Counted from the first letter of the stretch, positions 16,339 through 25,567 are shown. The stretch: DNA of 58,947 bases from Pontibacter ummariensis (GCF_900188175.1 NZ_FZOQ01000031.1:1-58947), one strand, 5' to 3'. Numbers and translations: made by a program. The notes: generated by a model not told the origin, from the sequence alone.

Positions 16339-17682
16339 TTATTTTTGCTTCAACTCCGTTACAGCTTCGCTCATGTCGAGTACCTTCACGTCCGGCAGGG
16401 CAGCCGCCACAATGCTGCTACCGGCTGCAGAGCGGTAACCGCCCGCACAGTGGACCACCACCGGCTTGTCTGCAGGAATCTCACCTGCCCGCTCCCTGAG
16501 CTCCGGTAGCGGAATGTTGATCGAGTGCTCGAAGAACTTGCCAGCCTTTACTTCTGATGAGTTGCGGATGTCGACGATGGTGAAGTCATCCTTGCGGGCT
16601 TCAAACGAAGCGCTGTCAAATGCATCGCTCATCTCACCGTCCTGCTGGTCATATACAAACACACCTTTTATTAGCAGCTCATACCCGATTCTGGCAGCTT
16701 TGGCGATGAGCTCATTCAGCTGCTCTTCGCTTTCACCGACCAGGTAATAACTTTCGTTGGGTCCCATAATGCTGCCCAGCCAGGTTTCAAATTTGTTGCC
16801 GTTCTGGATATTTATCGCGCCTTGGTAATGGCCTTTCTTGAACACCTTTTCGCTGCGGGCATCCACAATCACGGCACCTTTCTCGGGTTTGAAGTTTTTC
16901 TCCAGTCTTACGACGCCTTCTATGCTTGGCTGAAGGGCAGGAGCTCCTTTCTTGTTCAGGCTAACATCATAACCGAAGTATTTAGGTATAAATGGCTGGT
17001 CTTCTGTCAGCACCTTTACAAACTCGTCCTCGCTCATTTGCTGCAGGGCGTAGTTGCTCGCTTTCTCTGCCCCGATAGTGCTGCTGTTGGCTTCACTGAG
17101 CCCCTTGCCGCAGAGCGTGCCTGCCCCGTGGGCAGGATACACCAGCACGTCATCCTCCAGCTTCATCAGCTTATTGCGGGTGCTGTAGTACATCTCGCGT
17201 GCCAGTTCCTCGCGCTTGGCCGTTACATTACCGGCACTCTCTCGCAAGTCGGGGCGGCCCACGTCACCAATAAACAAGGTGTCTCCGGTAAATACGGCCT
17301 TATCTTTGCCCTCGTGCTCCAGCACAATGCTGATGCCGTCAGGAGAGTGACCGGGCGTGTGCAGCGACTTCAGCTTTATGTCGCCCAGCTGCAGCTCGGC
17401 TCCCTCGTCAAAAGCCTCGTGCGGGTAGTCTGCCCCTATCAGGCTATGCGCGTAAATAGTGGCTCCCGTCTTATGGTGTATTTCCAGGTGCGAGCTCACA
17501 AAGTCAGCGTGCGGGTGGGTTTCTATCACACCCACTATTTTGGCATTGTTCGCCGCAGCATAGTCATAGTAAGGCTGCGGGTCCCGTGCCGGGTCAATCA
17601 ATACAACCTCACCTGTAGTCTCGCTTAAAACCGCGTATCCGTACTGCGCCAGGCCTTTGTCTTCAAACTGCTGTATTTTCAT
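16339..17682 (-). CDS. MBL-fold/double-rhodanese protein, persulfide dioxygenase-like (second copy)
   Basis: A 447-residue cytoplasmic protein built like the one at 7.1-8.5 kb: MBL domain with ETHPHADFVSSH (His56, His58, Asp60, His65), LHTPGH and TGDTLFIGDVGRPD, a first rhodanese domain without catalytic Cys, and a second with HCAGGYRSA (Cys412). The metal site has all expected ligands for a mononuclear iron persulfide dioxygenase. It is the first gene of a three-gene operon with a rhodanese and DUF6132. It is closer to the third copy at 46.5 kb (shared ETHPHADFVSSHLEI) than to the first, so the three are not a simple recent triplication. Confidence 0.88.
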   Translation of the reverse strand: MKIQQFEDKGLAQYGYAVLSETTGEVVLIDPARDPQPYYDYAAANNAKIVGVIETHPHADFVSSHLEIHHKTGATIYAHSLIGADYPHEAFDEGAELQLGDIKLKSLHTPGHSPDGISIVLEHEGKDKAVFTGDTLFIGDVGRPDLRESAGNVTAKREELAREMYYSTRNKLMKLEDDVLVYPAHGAGTLCGKGLSEANSSTIGAEKASNYALQQMSEDEFVKVLTEDQPFIPKYFGYDVSLNKKGAPALQPSIEGVVRLEKNFKPEKGAVIVDARSEKVFKKGHYQGAINIQNGNKFETWLGSIMGPNESYYLVGESEEQLNELIAKAARIGYELLIKGVFVYDQQDGEMSDAFDSASFEARKDDFTIVDIRNSSEVKAGKFFEHSINIPLPELRERAGEIPADKPVVVHCAGGYRSAAGSSIVAAALPDVKVLDMSEAVTELKQK

Positions 17683-17728
17683 AGGTCAATTCTTTATGTT
17701 GTGATGATTCTGATTTCATTTTCTGATA

Positions 17729-17772
17729 CAAAGGTACCGCACAGGTCGATGGCTCACAGTGACATATGTCAC
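17729..17772 (-). promoter_or_regulatory. Crp-type operator plus -7 box, PDO2 operon
   Basis: caaaggta at 17729-17736 and the perfect palindrome GTGAC ATAT GTCAC at 17759-17772, 22 bp apart. This is the best match of the seven. Confidence 0.85.
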
Positions 17773-17885
17773 ACAGGCCTAAGTCAATGGAGGAGCTACA
17801 ATTTGAAACGTGTTTTCCCGCACTTCAGGCAGCCACAGGGGGCAGCGGATGCTTCAAGGTTAGCTTTTGGGCTACCTGCCCCCCT

Positions 17886-19274
17886 CTAAAAAGTTACTTG
17901 TGTGATGAAGTTCAGGTTATGGAAGTTAGTGTTATAGTACATATCCTTCAGCGGGATTTCTGTCCCCGGGGAAGCCCTTCCCACATAAAGCAACCTGAAG
18001 CTGAGGCCGTGCAATGTAGGGGTTGCCGGCCTGTAGTTTAGGTCGGCCTCCCAACCCCAGTAGGCGGCCGCGCCATACTTGTTGTGCTGGAAGTCCTTCG
18101 GGGAGGGGATCCAGGACTTGGCGACGGCGGCCTCTGAGAAGAGGGTCTCCGACCATTGCCTGCGGACTTTTGCCACCAGCAGGTCCGCGTCACCAGTTCC
18201 TTCCATCCTGCCCCTTGGCAGGGTGGCAAAAAACTGCTCGCGTCCCCACTCCCGCGGGAACAGGAACCTCCCCTCTCCCCCGATATGCAGGTAATCCAGC
18301 GACAGGTGCCAGTTTTCAGGTGCATAGGCCAGCATGCCGCCCAGCAGCCACTGTTTCTGGTCCGGGAAATACACCCGGCTGCTTTCAGGGTTGCCTCCGC
18401 CTCCTACTTGAACCTGGTAAAGGCCTTCCACCCCCACCTTTACCTGTGGGGCCACTTCCACCACCGCACGGCCATAGCTGTTGTTGGAGATGTTGTCAAT
18501 CCAGTAGTTCCAGGCTTCGGCGCTGATGCGGCGGCCGGGGTGCAGTCGCAGGCCTGCCACGGCCACACCCTTTGTGCTGGTGTGGTGGGCATAGGCGGAT
18601 AGGTTCCCCTGTGTATCCACCCCTGAAGGGAAAATGCCGATGGTTTCATTTGCCGGGAACCACTCTACCGTGCTGCGCGGGGAGAAATGGTCGAACCAGG
18701 CAAAAGTCAGCAGTCCTTTCTGCCAGAGAGGCACCTGGACGTTTACTCCCTGAAACGCGTAAGGCTTCATGCGCCCGTCCTGGGGGTTCATGAGCGGAGA
18801 GCGGAAGCTGAAGCGACCTATCTTCGCATGCAACCACTCCGTTTTATATTCCAGGTACAGCTCATCCAGGCGATCCAGGTCTGCCTTGTTCTCCGGATCC
18901 TGCAGGTCGAAGAGCTCCAGCTCCAGCCGCGGGAGCTTCCCCGAGAGAGGGTCCCGCCGGTTCATATCGGAAGAGAACAGGTTGTAGGTAAACAGCCCCG
19001 CAAAGCCAAGGCGGAAGCCGTGGTAGGAAGCTGTTTTGTATGCGATTTCCGCCCCGATGGCGTTGGCATGGTTGTCTGTCAGGTCACGGTGGTTCCAGGT
19101 GGCCATAAAATAGTTCCTTACGTGGCCCTCCACTTTCCCTTTTGTAAACAACTCCTGCACACTGTGTATGGCCACCGTGTCAGCCTGCTCCCGTGTTGGA
19201 TGTTCCTGGCCGAAGGCAGCACACCCTGCCATCAGGAGCAGGAGTGCTGTTGCCAGTGCTTTTGTGTACTGCAT
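17886..19274 (-). CDS. OprD-like outer-membrane porin
   Basis: A 462-residue exported protein with a signal peptide (residues 1-22, ending AAFGQ) and no cytoplasmic domain. Alternating amphipathic strands, many aromatic residues and the C-terminal FITQVTF fit an outer-membrane beta barrel. Segments such as the early HVRNYFMATWNHRD, YLEYKTEWLHAKIGR and FQGVNVQVPLWQKGLLTFAW resemble OprD-family substrate-specific porins. It starts 31 bp after the Usp gene and is probably the last gene of the methyltransferase-Usp-porin operon. Substrate is unknown; an anionic sulfur compound is a guess from context. Confidence 0.65.
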   Translation of the reverse strand: MQYTKALATALLLLMAGCAAFGQEHPTREQADTVAIHSVQELFTKGKVEGHVRNYFMATWNHRDLTDNHANAIGAEIAYKTASYHGFRLGFAGLFTYNLFSSDMNRRDPLSGKLPRLELELFDLQDPENKADLDRLDELYLEYKTEWLHAKIGRFSFRSPLMNPQDGRMKPYAFQGVNVQVPLWQKGLLTFAWFDHFSPRSTVEWFPANETIGIFPSGVDTQGNLSAYAHHTSTKGVAVAGLRLHPGRRISAEAWNYWIDNISNNSYGRAVVEVAPQVKVGVEGLYQVQVGGGGNPESSRVYFPDQKQWLLGGMLAYAPENWHLSLDYLHIGGEGRFLFPREWGREQFFATLPRGRMEGTGDADLLVAKVRRQWSETLFSEAAVAKSWIPSPKDFQHNKYGAAAYWGWEADLNYRPATPTLHGLSFRLLYVGRASPGTEIPLKDMYYNTNFHNLNFITQVTF

Positions 19275-19305
19275 TGATTTTAACGATAGACGATACGCTT
19301 CTTCT

Positions 19306-20148
19306 TTAGTTGAGGTGGTAGGTCATCAAAGGACGGATGCAATGGTTAACAAGTGTCTCGGCGATGCTTCCATAAAACAGGTGGTGGATGCCTTTCCGGG
19401 CATGTGTGCCAATAAGCACCAGATCCATCTCCGTTTCCTGATTGAAGTTTCGGACTCCCTCCGGCACCTTGTAATTATGGTGCAGGTGCAGCTCATAGTT
19501 TTGCAGGCCCAGGCGCCGGGCGAATTCCTGCATGTTCTGCTTTATTTCCTGGCTTCGCTTTTCATCTTTTCTTTCGATGATCTGCAAGAGATGGATCCTG
19601 GCTTCAAACAGCCGCTGAAACAGTTTTATGGTGGCGATACTCTGCTCCGGCTGCTTTTCTGCCTGAAATTCCGCTATCCAGAGCAAATTATGAATGGGGG
19701 TGATGGATGCCTGCTGATGCACCGTGATAACGGGTACATCCGTAAACCGCACCACGTGCTGCGCCTCCGAACCGGATACTTTCTCCAGCCACCCGTCGGC
19801 ACCTGCTGTGCCCATGACGACAAAGTCAATGTTATGCTGGGCGGTATAGCTGGCAAGGGTAGTGGTAAGCCCGCCAAACAGCACCTCGCCGGTGAATTTG
19901 AAATCCACGTGCTGTTTCAGTTCCGTGAACTGCTCCATTGCCTTTTGCTCCAGTGCCCGGAAGGCTGCCTTGTCGATGGTGTCGGATGAGGCGATGGTGC
20001 CTCCCCAATCCGCAGCATTCATTTCTACCACGTGCACCAGGTGCGTGTTGATGGGGGTGGTCTCCATCAGGAAGGTCAAAAACTCCAGTGCTCTGAAAGA
20101 CACGGGTGTAAAGTCCACCGGCACCACCACGTTTAACTTCTTTTCCAT
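19306..20148 (-). CDS. Universal stress protein, two Usp domains
   Basis: A 280-residue cytoplasmic protein with tandem Usp domains. The first ends in the nucleotide-loop pattern GTAGADGWLEKVSGSEAQ and the second in GTHARKGIHHLFYGSIAE, both of the G-x2-G-x9-G(S/T) kind that binds ATP in this family. Such tandem proteins modulate stress survival. It lies 57 bp after the methyltransferase gene and 31 bp before the porin gene, all on the minus strand under one regulon site. Confidence 0.9.
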   Translation of the reverse strand: MEKKLNVVVPVDFTPVSFRALEFLTFLMETTPINTHLVHVVEMNAADWGGTIASSDTIDKAAFRALEQKAMEQFTELKQHVDFKFTGEVLFGGLTTTLASYTAQHNIDFVVMGTAGADGWLEKVSGSEAQHVVRFTDVPVITVHQQASITPIHNLLWIAEFQAEKQPEQSIATIKLFQRLFEARIHLLQIIERKDEKRSQEIKQNMQEFARRLGLQNYELHLHHNYKVPEGVRNFNQETEMDLVLIGTHARKGIHHLFYGSIAETLVNHCIRPLMTYHLN

Positions 20149-20205
20149 TTTCTTATTTGATTTTATGGCCTAAGCCTGTTTTGTGTATAAAATGTGCATC
20201 TTTTC

Positions 20206-20823
20206 TTATGCCTTGCTTTCTGCCGCTCCCGGTTTGGTGGCGACCATTCTGGTGACACAGCCTGCCCCGCTATGGTAAGCGCCTTCTTTCAATAGCGTTT
20301 CCTGTTCCTCCAGCAGGTTTATCTCCAGTGGAGTGAAATCGGAGCGGAGCATTCCGGCGGTATAAAGCATGCGCTGGTCTTTCGGCCCGCCGGAAGCATA
20401 GGCCAGTTGACCTGGATGAAAGGCTTCCAGTATCACCACTCCGCCCGGCTTCAGCCATTGAATCACGTTTCGATGCAAACGCTCCCGCAGGACAGGGAGG
20501 AAATGCGCATAAATCAGAGCCACCGCGTTAAGGCTATTTGGCTCCCTATCGAACTCAGCGGCCTCAGCCAGTCTGTAATTTATGCTTACTCCCTGTTGTT
20601 GGGCAAGCCACAAAGCTTTGGCACGGCCAGCCTCACTATAGTCGAAAGCCAGCACCTCCCAGCCTTTGAGGGCGGCGTGTACAGCGTTCCTGCCTTCGCC
20701 TTCAGCAGGCAGCAGCAGTTTGCCAGGAGTTAGTTTTTTTAACTGCTCACGGAAGAACACGTTAGGCGCTGAGCCGTAAGTCATGTCTTCCTGGCTGTAC
20801 CGGTTGTTCCAGAATTCCTGCAT
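20206..20823 (-). CDS. Class I SAM-dependent methyltransferase
   Basis: A 205-residue enzyme starting MQEFWNNRYSQEDMTYG, as in TehB/thiopurine-methyltransferase-like proteins. The SAM motif I is LLLPAEGEGRNAV, motif II region VLAFDYSEAGR, and a later PGGVVILEAF strand is intact. These small methyltransferases act on thiols, tellurite, selenite or halides. As the first gene behind an operator of the sulfur regulon, S-methylation of a small toxic thiol is plausible but not shown. Confidence 0.82.
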   Translation of the reverse strand: MQEFWNNRYSQEDMTYGSAPNVFFREQLKKLTPGKLLLPAEGEGRNAVHAALKGWEVLAFDYSEAGRAKALWLAQQQGVSINYRLAEAAEFDREPNSLNAVALIYAHFLPVLRERLHRNVIQWLKPGGVVILEAFHPGQLAYASGGPKDQRMLYTAGMLRSDFTPLEINLLEEQETLLKEGAYHSGAGCVTRMVATKPGAAESKA

Positions 20824-20930
20824 CGTTTTATGTATTAGGATGTTGAAGGAGGAGGCTGCGGATAACAGATCGGCTTTACCGGCATGTTACAGTTGCTGCC
20901 ACATTCCCCATATGTTCCATTTAACTTGTG

Positions 20931-20974
20931 CAAAGGTGATCAATAAAAGGAGCCTGTTCAGTGACATTGGTTAC
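20931..20974 (-). promoter_or_regulatory. Crp-type operator plus -7 box, methyltransferase-Usp-porin operon
   Basis: caaaggtg at 20931-20938 (CACCTTTG, first base off consensus) and GTGAC ATTG GTTAC at 20961-20974, again 22 bp apart. The weakest of the seven at the -7 box. Confidence 0.72.
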
Positions 20975-22035
20975 ACAAGCAGACTTCAATAGAAAGAGAC
21001 TGTTTAAACAATACAAAGGATAGGAGGTAAAATGGCTTGTCTTTCCTGATGGGCGGCTAATGGTGTTGATCCAGATGAAGGCTCCCACGGGCGTCTTAGA
21101 ACCCTGCTAAAATGGCTCCGTATGCAACCGGTAAGCTTCCGCCTCGCTAGAAGGCTTGTTGATGCTCTCCAGCTACTTGTAGGTTTTTACCTGTAAAAGA
21201 AAACCAATGATAGAGAGAGGGACGTGCCAGAATCCCCTACCCTTAGTAACTCATGCAGCACTCGTCCTATCACAAAGCCCACGGCGGTATCCTCTCCAAT
21301 GGGTACCGCTGCTAATGATTGTGGCTGTCACTGTTGTTTATTTGTGTGCCGCCTTAAGTGGTATGAAGCAAAGAAGCAACTGTAGTGGTTGGCGTACCAA
21401 TTGCTTCATTGCTTGGCGTCTTCTTACTCGGGGTGTTCATGCTGCCGTCTCTCATGCGGCGGGCATCAGGAACTGCGAGGGCACATGGTGCAACACTTGC
21501 TGATTGGCATGTTCGCACCGCTGTTCCTTGTTTTGGGAGCAGCCTGCACTATAACCCCTGTCGGTCAAAGCTGTGCGGGGTGTCACAGCTGTACCAAGAA
21601 GCAGGGTATTTCAAGTACTCCACCTTTTACCAGGCCTATCCTATTCTTCATTTTTATCATAGTTATGATGATACGCTTTCAGTGAGTATCAACATTGCCG
21701 GGCTGATGAAGCTCAAGTACCATGCTGAACAGTCCCGCGTTCAGCCACATGCATGCGGAACTACACCTCCTACGGGATTCCCTAAACAAACTGTTTAAGC
21801 ACTTAAAAAGAAGGTTCGGACAAAAATCCTGTCAGAAAACAGAGATAGACTGGCACCGGCTAAACTTACCAGATAGTCTGTTCAAAGAAGGTTTATCAAA
21901 AGATCAAACCTTACCAGAGCGAAAGGTTTGGACAAGTTTTCTATCCTCTAAAAAAAACAAGAGTTGGAAAGATATATGCTCTGGTGCAGTGGCTTTTTTC
22001 CTGTTGTTATGGCAATGAGTTTGCCCTGTAGGAAC
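20975..22035. other. 1-kb region with decayed sequence
   Basis: Apart from the CtaG-like pseudogene at 21264-21570 there is no acceptable gene. Overlapping ORFs in all three plus frames are pieces of that decayed gene or are chance. The part from about 21600 to 21990 has no recognisable coding signal. Confidence 0.5.
21264..21570 (+). pseudogene. Decayed CtaG/Caa3-type cytochrome oxidase assembly membrane protein
   Basis: Homology runs through all three plus frames. Frame one gives PLQWVPLLMIVAVTVVYLC and a WRTNCFIA segment; a second frame gives LLGVFLLGVFMLPSL; a third gives the hallmark HMVQHLLIGMFAPLFLVLGA near 21482-21541. That order and the HMxxHLL...APLxLxLGA block match the Caa3_CtaG family, which helps insert copper in cytochrome oxidase. 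At least two frameshifts are needed and the C-terminal half is missing. No intact paralogue is in this window. Confidence 0.6.
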
Positions 22036-23130
22036 TTACCTGATCACCTTGGCAGCTCTGGTAGTCTTTACTGGCTTGCCTTGCCTACGGCAGAACCATA
22101 ACAGAGAGCCTGAGATGGACAGCAGGGCGGGCATTAAGCCGAAGAAAGCATACAGCAGCTTTACCGGCAGCCCTGCAAAATCACCGAAGTGAATTGGGTG
22201 CAGAGCAGTTAGGAACCTGTCCAGCAAGGGTTGCTCGCTCAGAAAGAAGGGCTGCCCCAGCTCGCCTGTCTCATAATCCAGGGGTATTTTACTGTAGAAA
22301 CGGCCGTAGTAGGACGGATCAGACCTTAGCCTACCCAATAGCTGCACCTGCCCCTCTGCGTTTACTGGAAAGCGAAGGTATGTAATCTCAAAGTCGGGAT
22401 AGGTAGTGCCTGCCTCTGCCATAGCGGCGTCCACAGAAGCTGTTATCTCCGGCACGGACACTTCCTTTGTGCCCCCCTTTAGGGCGGCATTCACAACCGT
22501 TATGGCAAGCGAGAGCCCTGTCACGCACATGAGCAGATTAAAAGCCAGTGCCCATACCCCCACGACACGGTGCAGGCTAGAGAGCAGGCTACGCCGACTC
22601 TTGAGGGAAACTCTCTGCCGAAAGGTTAATACCTTGAGAACAGACTTGCGGTACAGCAGAAAGCCGGTTACCGTGAGCAGCAGTAGTGCCAACCCCACCA
22701 GTAGCACCGCAACTTTGCCGGGCGTGCCTGAAAGTAAATTATAGTGCAAGTTGAGCACCACGTAGGAGAAACGGTTGTGCGCCTGTTCGACAGTGGAGAG
22801 CTTCTTGCCGGTTTCAGGGTGTACGAATAGCCACCTGCGCAGCTGCCCCTGCCGCAGCTCGTACAGCAGCGCCTTATCAGACGAGGCCGGAAGCGCAGGC
22901 ACACGTATGTCCCATCCCTGGTTTTCGGCTCTTACCCATCCAATCGACTTGTCAATGCGCAGTGCCTGCGCTGGTGCTCCTAACTGTGCGTGGCTTTCGT
23001 AAATGACTTCGTCTATCTTGTCGTCGAAAACCAGTATAACACCAGAAAGGCTGATAGCCAGGATAAATATCCCGGCTATCAGCCCGCTCCAGTGGTGGAT
23101 AGAAAACGCTCGTTTGGTTCGCTTCTTCAA
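22036..23130 (-). CDS. PepSY-associated membrane protein (ferric-siderophore reductase type)
   Basis: I place the start at the TTG at 23130, just after the TonB receptor stop at 23135; the frame extends further only inside the receptor gene. The 364-residue product has four hydrophobic helices: FSIHHWSGLIAGIFILAISLSGVILVFDD, GKVAVLLVGLALLLL, SSLHRVVGVWALAFNLLMCVTGL and a last one near the end. Each is flanked by His, as in haem-binding PepSY_TM reductases. Two periplasmic PepSY-like stretches lie between. Members reduce ferric siderophores at the inner membrane. Coupling to the TonB-dependent receptor gene supports this. The start codon is uncertain. Confidence 0.78.
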   Translation of the reverse strand: MKKRTKRAFSIHHWSGLIAGIFILAISLSGVILVFDDKIDEVIYESHAQLGAPAQALRIDKSIGWVRAENQGWDIRVPALPASSDKALLYELRQGQLRRWLFVHPETGKKLSTVEQAHNRFSYVVLNLHYNLLSGTPGKVAVLLVGLALLLLTVTGFLLYRKSVLKVLTFRQRVSLKSRRSLLSSLHRVVGVWALAFNLLMCVTGLSLAITVVNAALKGGTKEVSVPEITASVDAAMAEAGTTYPDFEITYLRFPVNAEGQVQLLGRLRSDPSYYGRFYSKIPLDYETGELGQPFFLSEQPLLDRFLTALHPIHFGDFAGLPVKLLYAFFGLMPALLSISGSLLWFCRRQGKPVKTTRAAKVIR

Positions 23131-23134
23131 ACCG

Positions 23135-25477
23135 TTACCACTTATAAGACGCGCCTGCCTGGAATCTGGCTCCGTTTGCTCTGGTGAAGTTATCGTCGCG
23201 CCCGTACCAGTATGCCTGCGGCAGGTAGTATGCCTTGTCCAGCAGATTCTCGACACCCAAGTTTAGGCTCAGCTTGTCCGTTGCTTTGTAAGAGGCGGCT
23301 AAATTGAAAACATCGAACGCCTTCACCGGTCCCTGGCCTGAGCTATAGGCGCCTTTGGCGTTGCGCTCAAACCTGTCGCGCTCCCCTGAGTAGATCCACT
23401 GCAGGCTGAGATTCAGATTTTGCGTAGGCCTCAGATTAAGGTAAGAGGTGAACTTGAACGGTGGGATGCGCAGGCTCGTCAGGTACTTGTCCTCACCGTT
23501 GGTATATTCGCCATTGTTGTCAATATCCGCCTTTCCCTCGCTATAAGAGGCGTTGGCACCCAGTGTGAGCTTCTCCGACAGGAACAGGTCCACCAGGGCC
23601 TCGAAGCCCGCCACGCGCTCCGGCGCGCGCTCAATCTCATACACGCCCTGCTCATTAGCGACCAGGTTGGCGCCCAGCTTGGAAGTGCTGATGAAGTAGG
23701 CCCCACTGAAAGAGGCGATGCCTAGCTGACTGTGGAAGCCCGCTTCGTAGTTATTGACGATCACCGGCTCCAGGTTCATCTGCGAAATAAAGTCTTCCTT
23801 GGCGCCACGCACGTAGCGGCCTACATCTATCATGGAGAAACCCTGTGAGTAGCTGACAAAAGGTTTGAAATAATCCAACGCCGAATAGCGGAGGCCAGCG
23901 TTGAAGGTGTTGGCGTTGAACTCAAGCCTGCCGCCCTGCACGTAATCGCCGCCTGCACCACTGGCCAGCACTAATTGCTGGAAGTCTTCAACAGTGACAG
24001 ACACATTATCAAAGCGGTAACCAGCCTTAAAGTTAAGGTGCTGCAGGATGTCTAGCTGCAGCTGTGCGTAAGGGGCGAGGTTCTTCAGGTCCATCTCGGG
24101 CACCCACGTACGCCCGTCTACCAGAGGCTGTGAGGTTACGTCGTTAAGGTAGTCCGCTCCGTAAGCAACACTACCGCTTAAGGCACGTCCCAGGCTAAAG
24201 GGGGTATTCAGATTCAGGCGCACACCTTTCTTGCTGGACTTAATGGAGGACTGTCCTCCGTTCTGGAAGTAAGGAGTGTAACCGTAAACCGTAAAGAAGC
24301 TCTGCATGTAGGCGCTCAGCTCCAGATTAGTATTTAGGAAGAGGTTCTTGCCGATGTAGCGCAGCTGCGCGTTGTGGTTATACTTGGTGCCTTCCGGTTC
24401 GCCCAGCACTTCACCCCTCACTCCGATGGTTGGCGTCTCTCCGTACTTGCCCGGTTGCAGCACGTAGTCTGACTCTTGCCGGCTGCCGAAGTAGTTGTAC
24501 ATAGCCTCCACGCGGTGGCCGGAGCTAAAGTTATAGCCGGCTTTGGCAAATCCGTTGTACAGGTTTGTCTCTCCCAGCCCATAAACGGGTGAAATCACTT
24601 CCCCCTCTCCGTCGCGCATCACGCCTGTCTTCTCGTAAGTGCCACTGGCCACGTAGTCAAAATTCTTGAGCTTACCGGAGAACTGCTGGGAAACCCGCCC
24701 CCCGAAGGTACCATTCGGGTGAAAGAGCATGCCTGTTCCTGCAAGAGAGGTGGAGGCACTAAAAGGTTTGCTGGTACTCGGCTGCTTCGTGATATAGTTA
24801 ATCAGACCACCGTCGGCGCCGTTACCGTACACGGCAGTCGCTCCTTTCACTATCTCTATGCGCTCAATGGCGGCAGGGTCAATGGTGCGCACGTCACGGC
24901 TGCCATTGCGTAAGGGCGTAGACTGAGGAATGCCGTCCACCATGATCAGCACATTCCTTCCCCGTAGTGTCTGTCCCACGTTGCTGGTGGTATTGCTCTG
25001 AAGGGCTAGTCCGGGAACGGTATTTGCCAGTATCCTGGAAACATCAGTATTGATCTGTGACTGCAACTGCAACGTGCGCGAGTCAATCACGTGTACAGAG
25101 GCAGGCGTCTCGTCCAGGGTCTCCACTGAGCGGCTTGCTGACACCACCACTTCCTCAAGGGTACCGGCGCTTGGCTGCAGGACAAAGGCTAGGTCCAGTT
25201 CATCACCGGCCTGCAAAGTAATTGGTTGACGCACTGGCTTGTACCCCACTCCGCCCACACGGAGGGTGTAGGTTCCTGGCTTGATGTTGCGGAGGACGAA
25301 TGCTCCAGCAGCATCTGTGTTCGTACCGAGCACCGTACCCTCCAGCGCTACTGTTAGGGATTCCAGGACTTGCCCCTCCGCGGAAGTAACTTTTCCGGAC
25401 AGGGAAGCGTTCTGGCTTTGTGCCCGCCCTACGGATAAGGCGAAAAACCACAGAAACAGGAGTAAATATTTTTGCAT
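23135..25477 (-). CDS. TonB-dependent siderophore receptor
   Basis: A 780-residue outer-membrane receptor; start at 25477 (MQKYLLLFLWFFAL), a signal peptide cut after GRAQS. Residues about 25-105 are a CarboxypepD_reg-like (transthyretin-fold) domain, GKVTSAEGQVLES. Then the plug with EVVVSASRSVETLDETPASV, TLRGRNVLIMVDGIP and ERIEIVKGATAVYGNGADGG, and a 22-strand-type barrel ending FQAGASYKW. The Arg-rich plug and closing strand fit ferric-siderophore receptors (FhuE/FcuA type). The PepSY reductase gene follows almost directly. Promoter and a candidate regulator site are described at 25484-25567. Confidence 0.9.
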   Translation of the reverse strand: MQKYLLLFLWFFALSVGRAQSQNASLSGKVTSAEGQVLESLTVALEGTVLGTNTDAAGAFVLRNIKPGTYTLRVGGVGYKPVRQPITLQAGDELDLAFVLQPSAGTLEEVVVSASRSVETLDETPASVHVIDSRTLQLQSQINTDVSRILANTVPGLALQSNTTSNVGQTLRGRNVLIMVDGIPQSTPLRNGSRDVRTIDPAAIERIEIVKGATAVYGNGADGGLINYITKQPSTSKPFSASTSLAGTGMLFHPNGTFGGRVSQQFSGKLKNFDYVASGTYEKTGVMRDGEGEVISPVYGLGETNLYNGFAKAGYNFSSGHRVEAMYNYFGSRQESDYVLQPGKYGETPTIGVRGEVLGEPEGTKYNHNAQLRYIGKNLFLNTNLELSAYMQSFFTVYGYTPYFQNGGQSSIKSSKKGVRLNLNTPFSLGRALSGSVAYGADYLNDVTSQPLVDGRTWVPEMDLKNLAPYAQLQLDILQHLNFKAGYRFDNVSVTVEDFQQLVLASGAGGDYVQGGRLEFNANTFNAGLRYSALDYFKPFVSYSQGFSMIDVGRYVRGAKEDFISQMNLEPVIVNNYEAGFHSQLGIASFSGAYFISTSKLGANLVANEQGVYEIERAPERVAGFEALVDLFLSEKLTLGANASYSEGKADIDNNGEYTNGEDKYLTSLRIPPFKFTSYLNLRPTQNLNLSLQWIYSGERDRFERNAKGAYSSGQGPVKAFDVFNLAASYKATDKLSLNLGVENLLDKAYYLPQAYWYGRDDNFTRANGARFQAGASYKW

Positions 25478-25483
25478 GCAGTC

Positions 25484-25567
25484 GTTGTTTAGAATGATTA
25501 TTGATAAGCCAAAAGTAGGCGCTGCTCCTTTACGGGACAAATTTTATTTAAACTAATTCTAAACAAC
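25484..25567 (-). promoter_or_regulatory. TonB receptor promoter framed by an inverted repeat
   Basis: A -7 box TACTTTTG lies at 25510-25517 and a TTG element at 25538-25540 (20-bp gap). They sit between exact 12-bp inverted repeats GTTGTTTAGAAT (25484-25495) and ATTCTAAACAAC (25556-25567). The arms are AT-rich like iron-regulator sites, so Fur-type repression is a reasonable inference. Confidence 0.55.

Noticed and set aside
16822..17628. 268-codon plus-strand ORF
   Set aside because: Lies entirely within the second MBL-rhodanese gene in antisense.
18687..19277. 196-codon plus-strand ORF
   Set aside because: Antisense of the porin gene.
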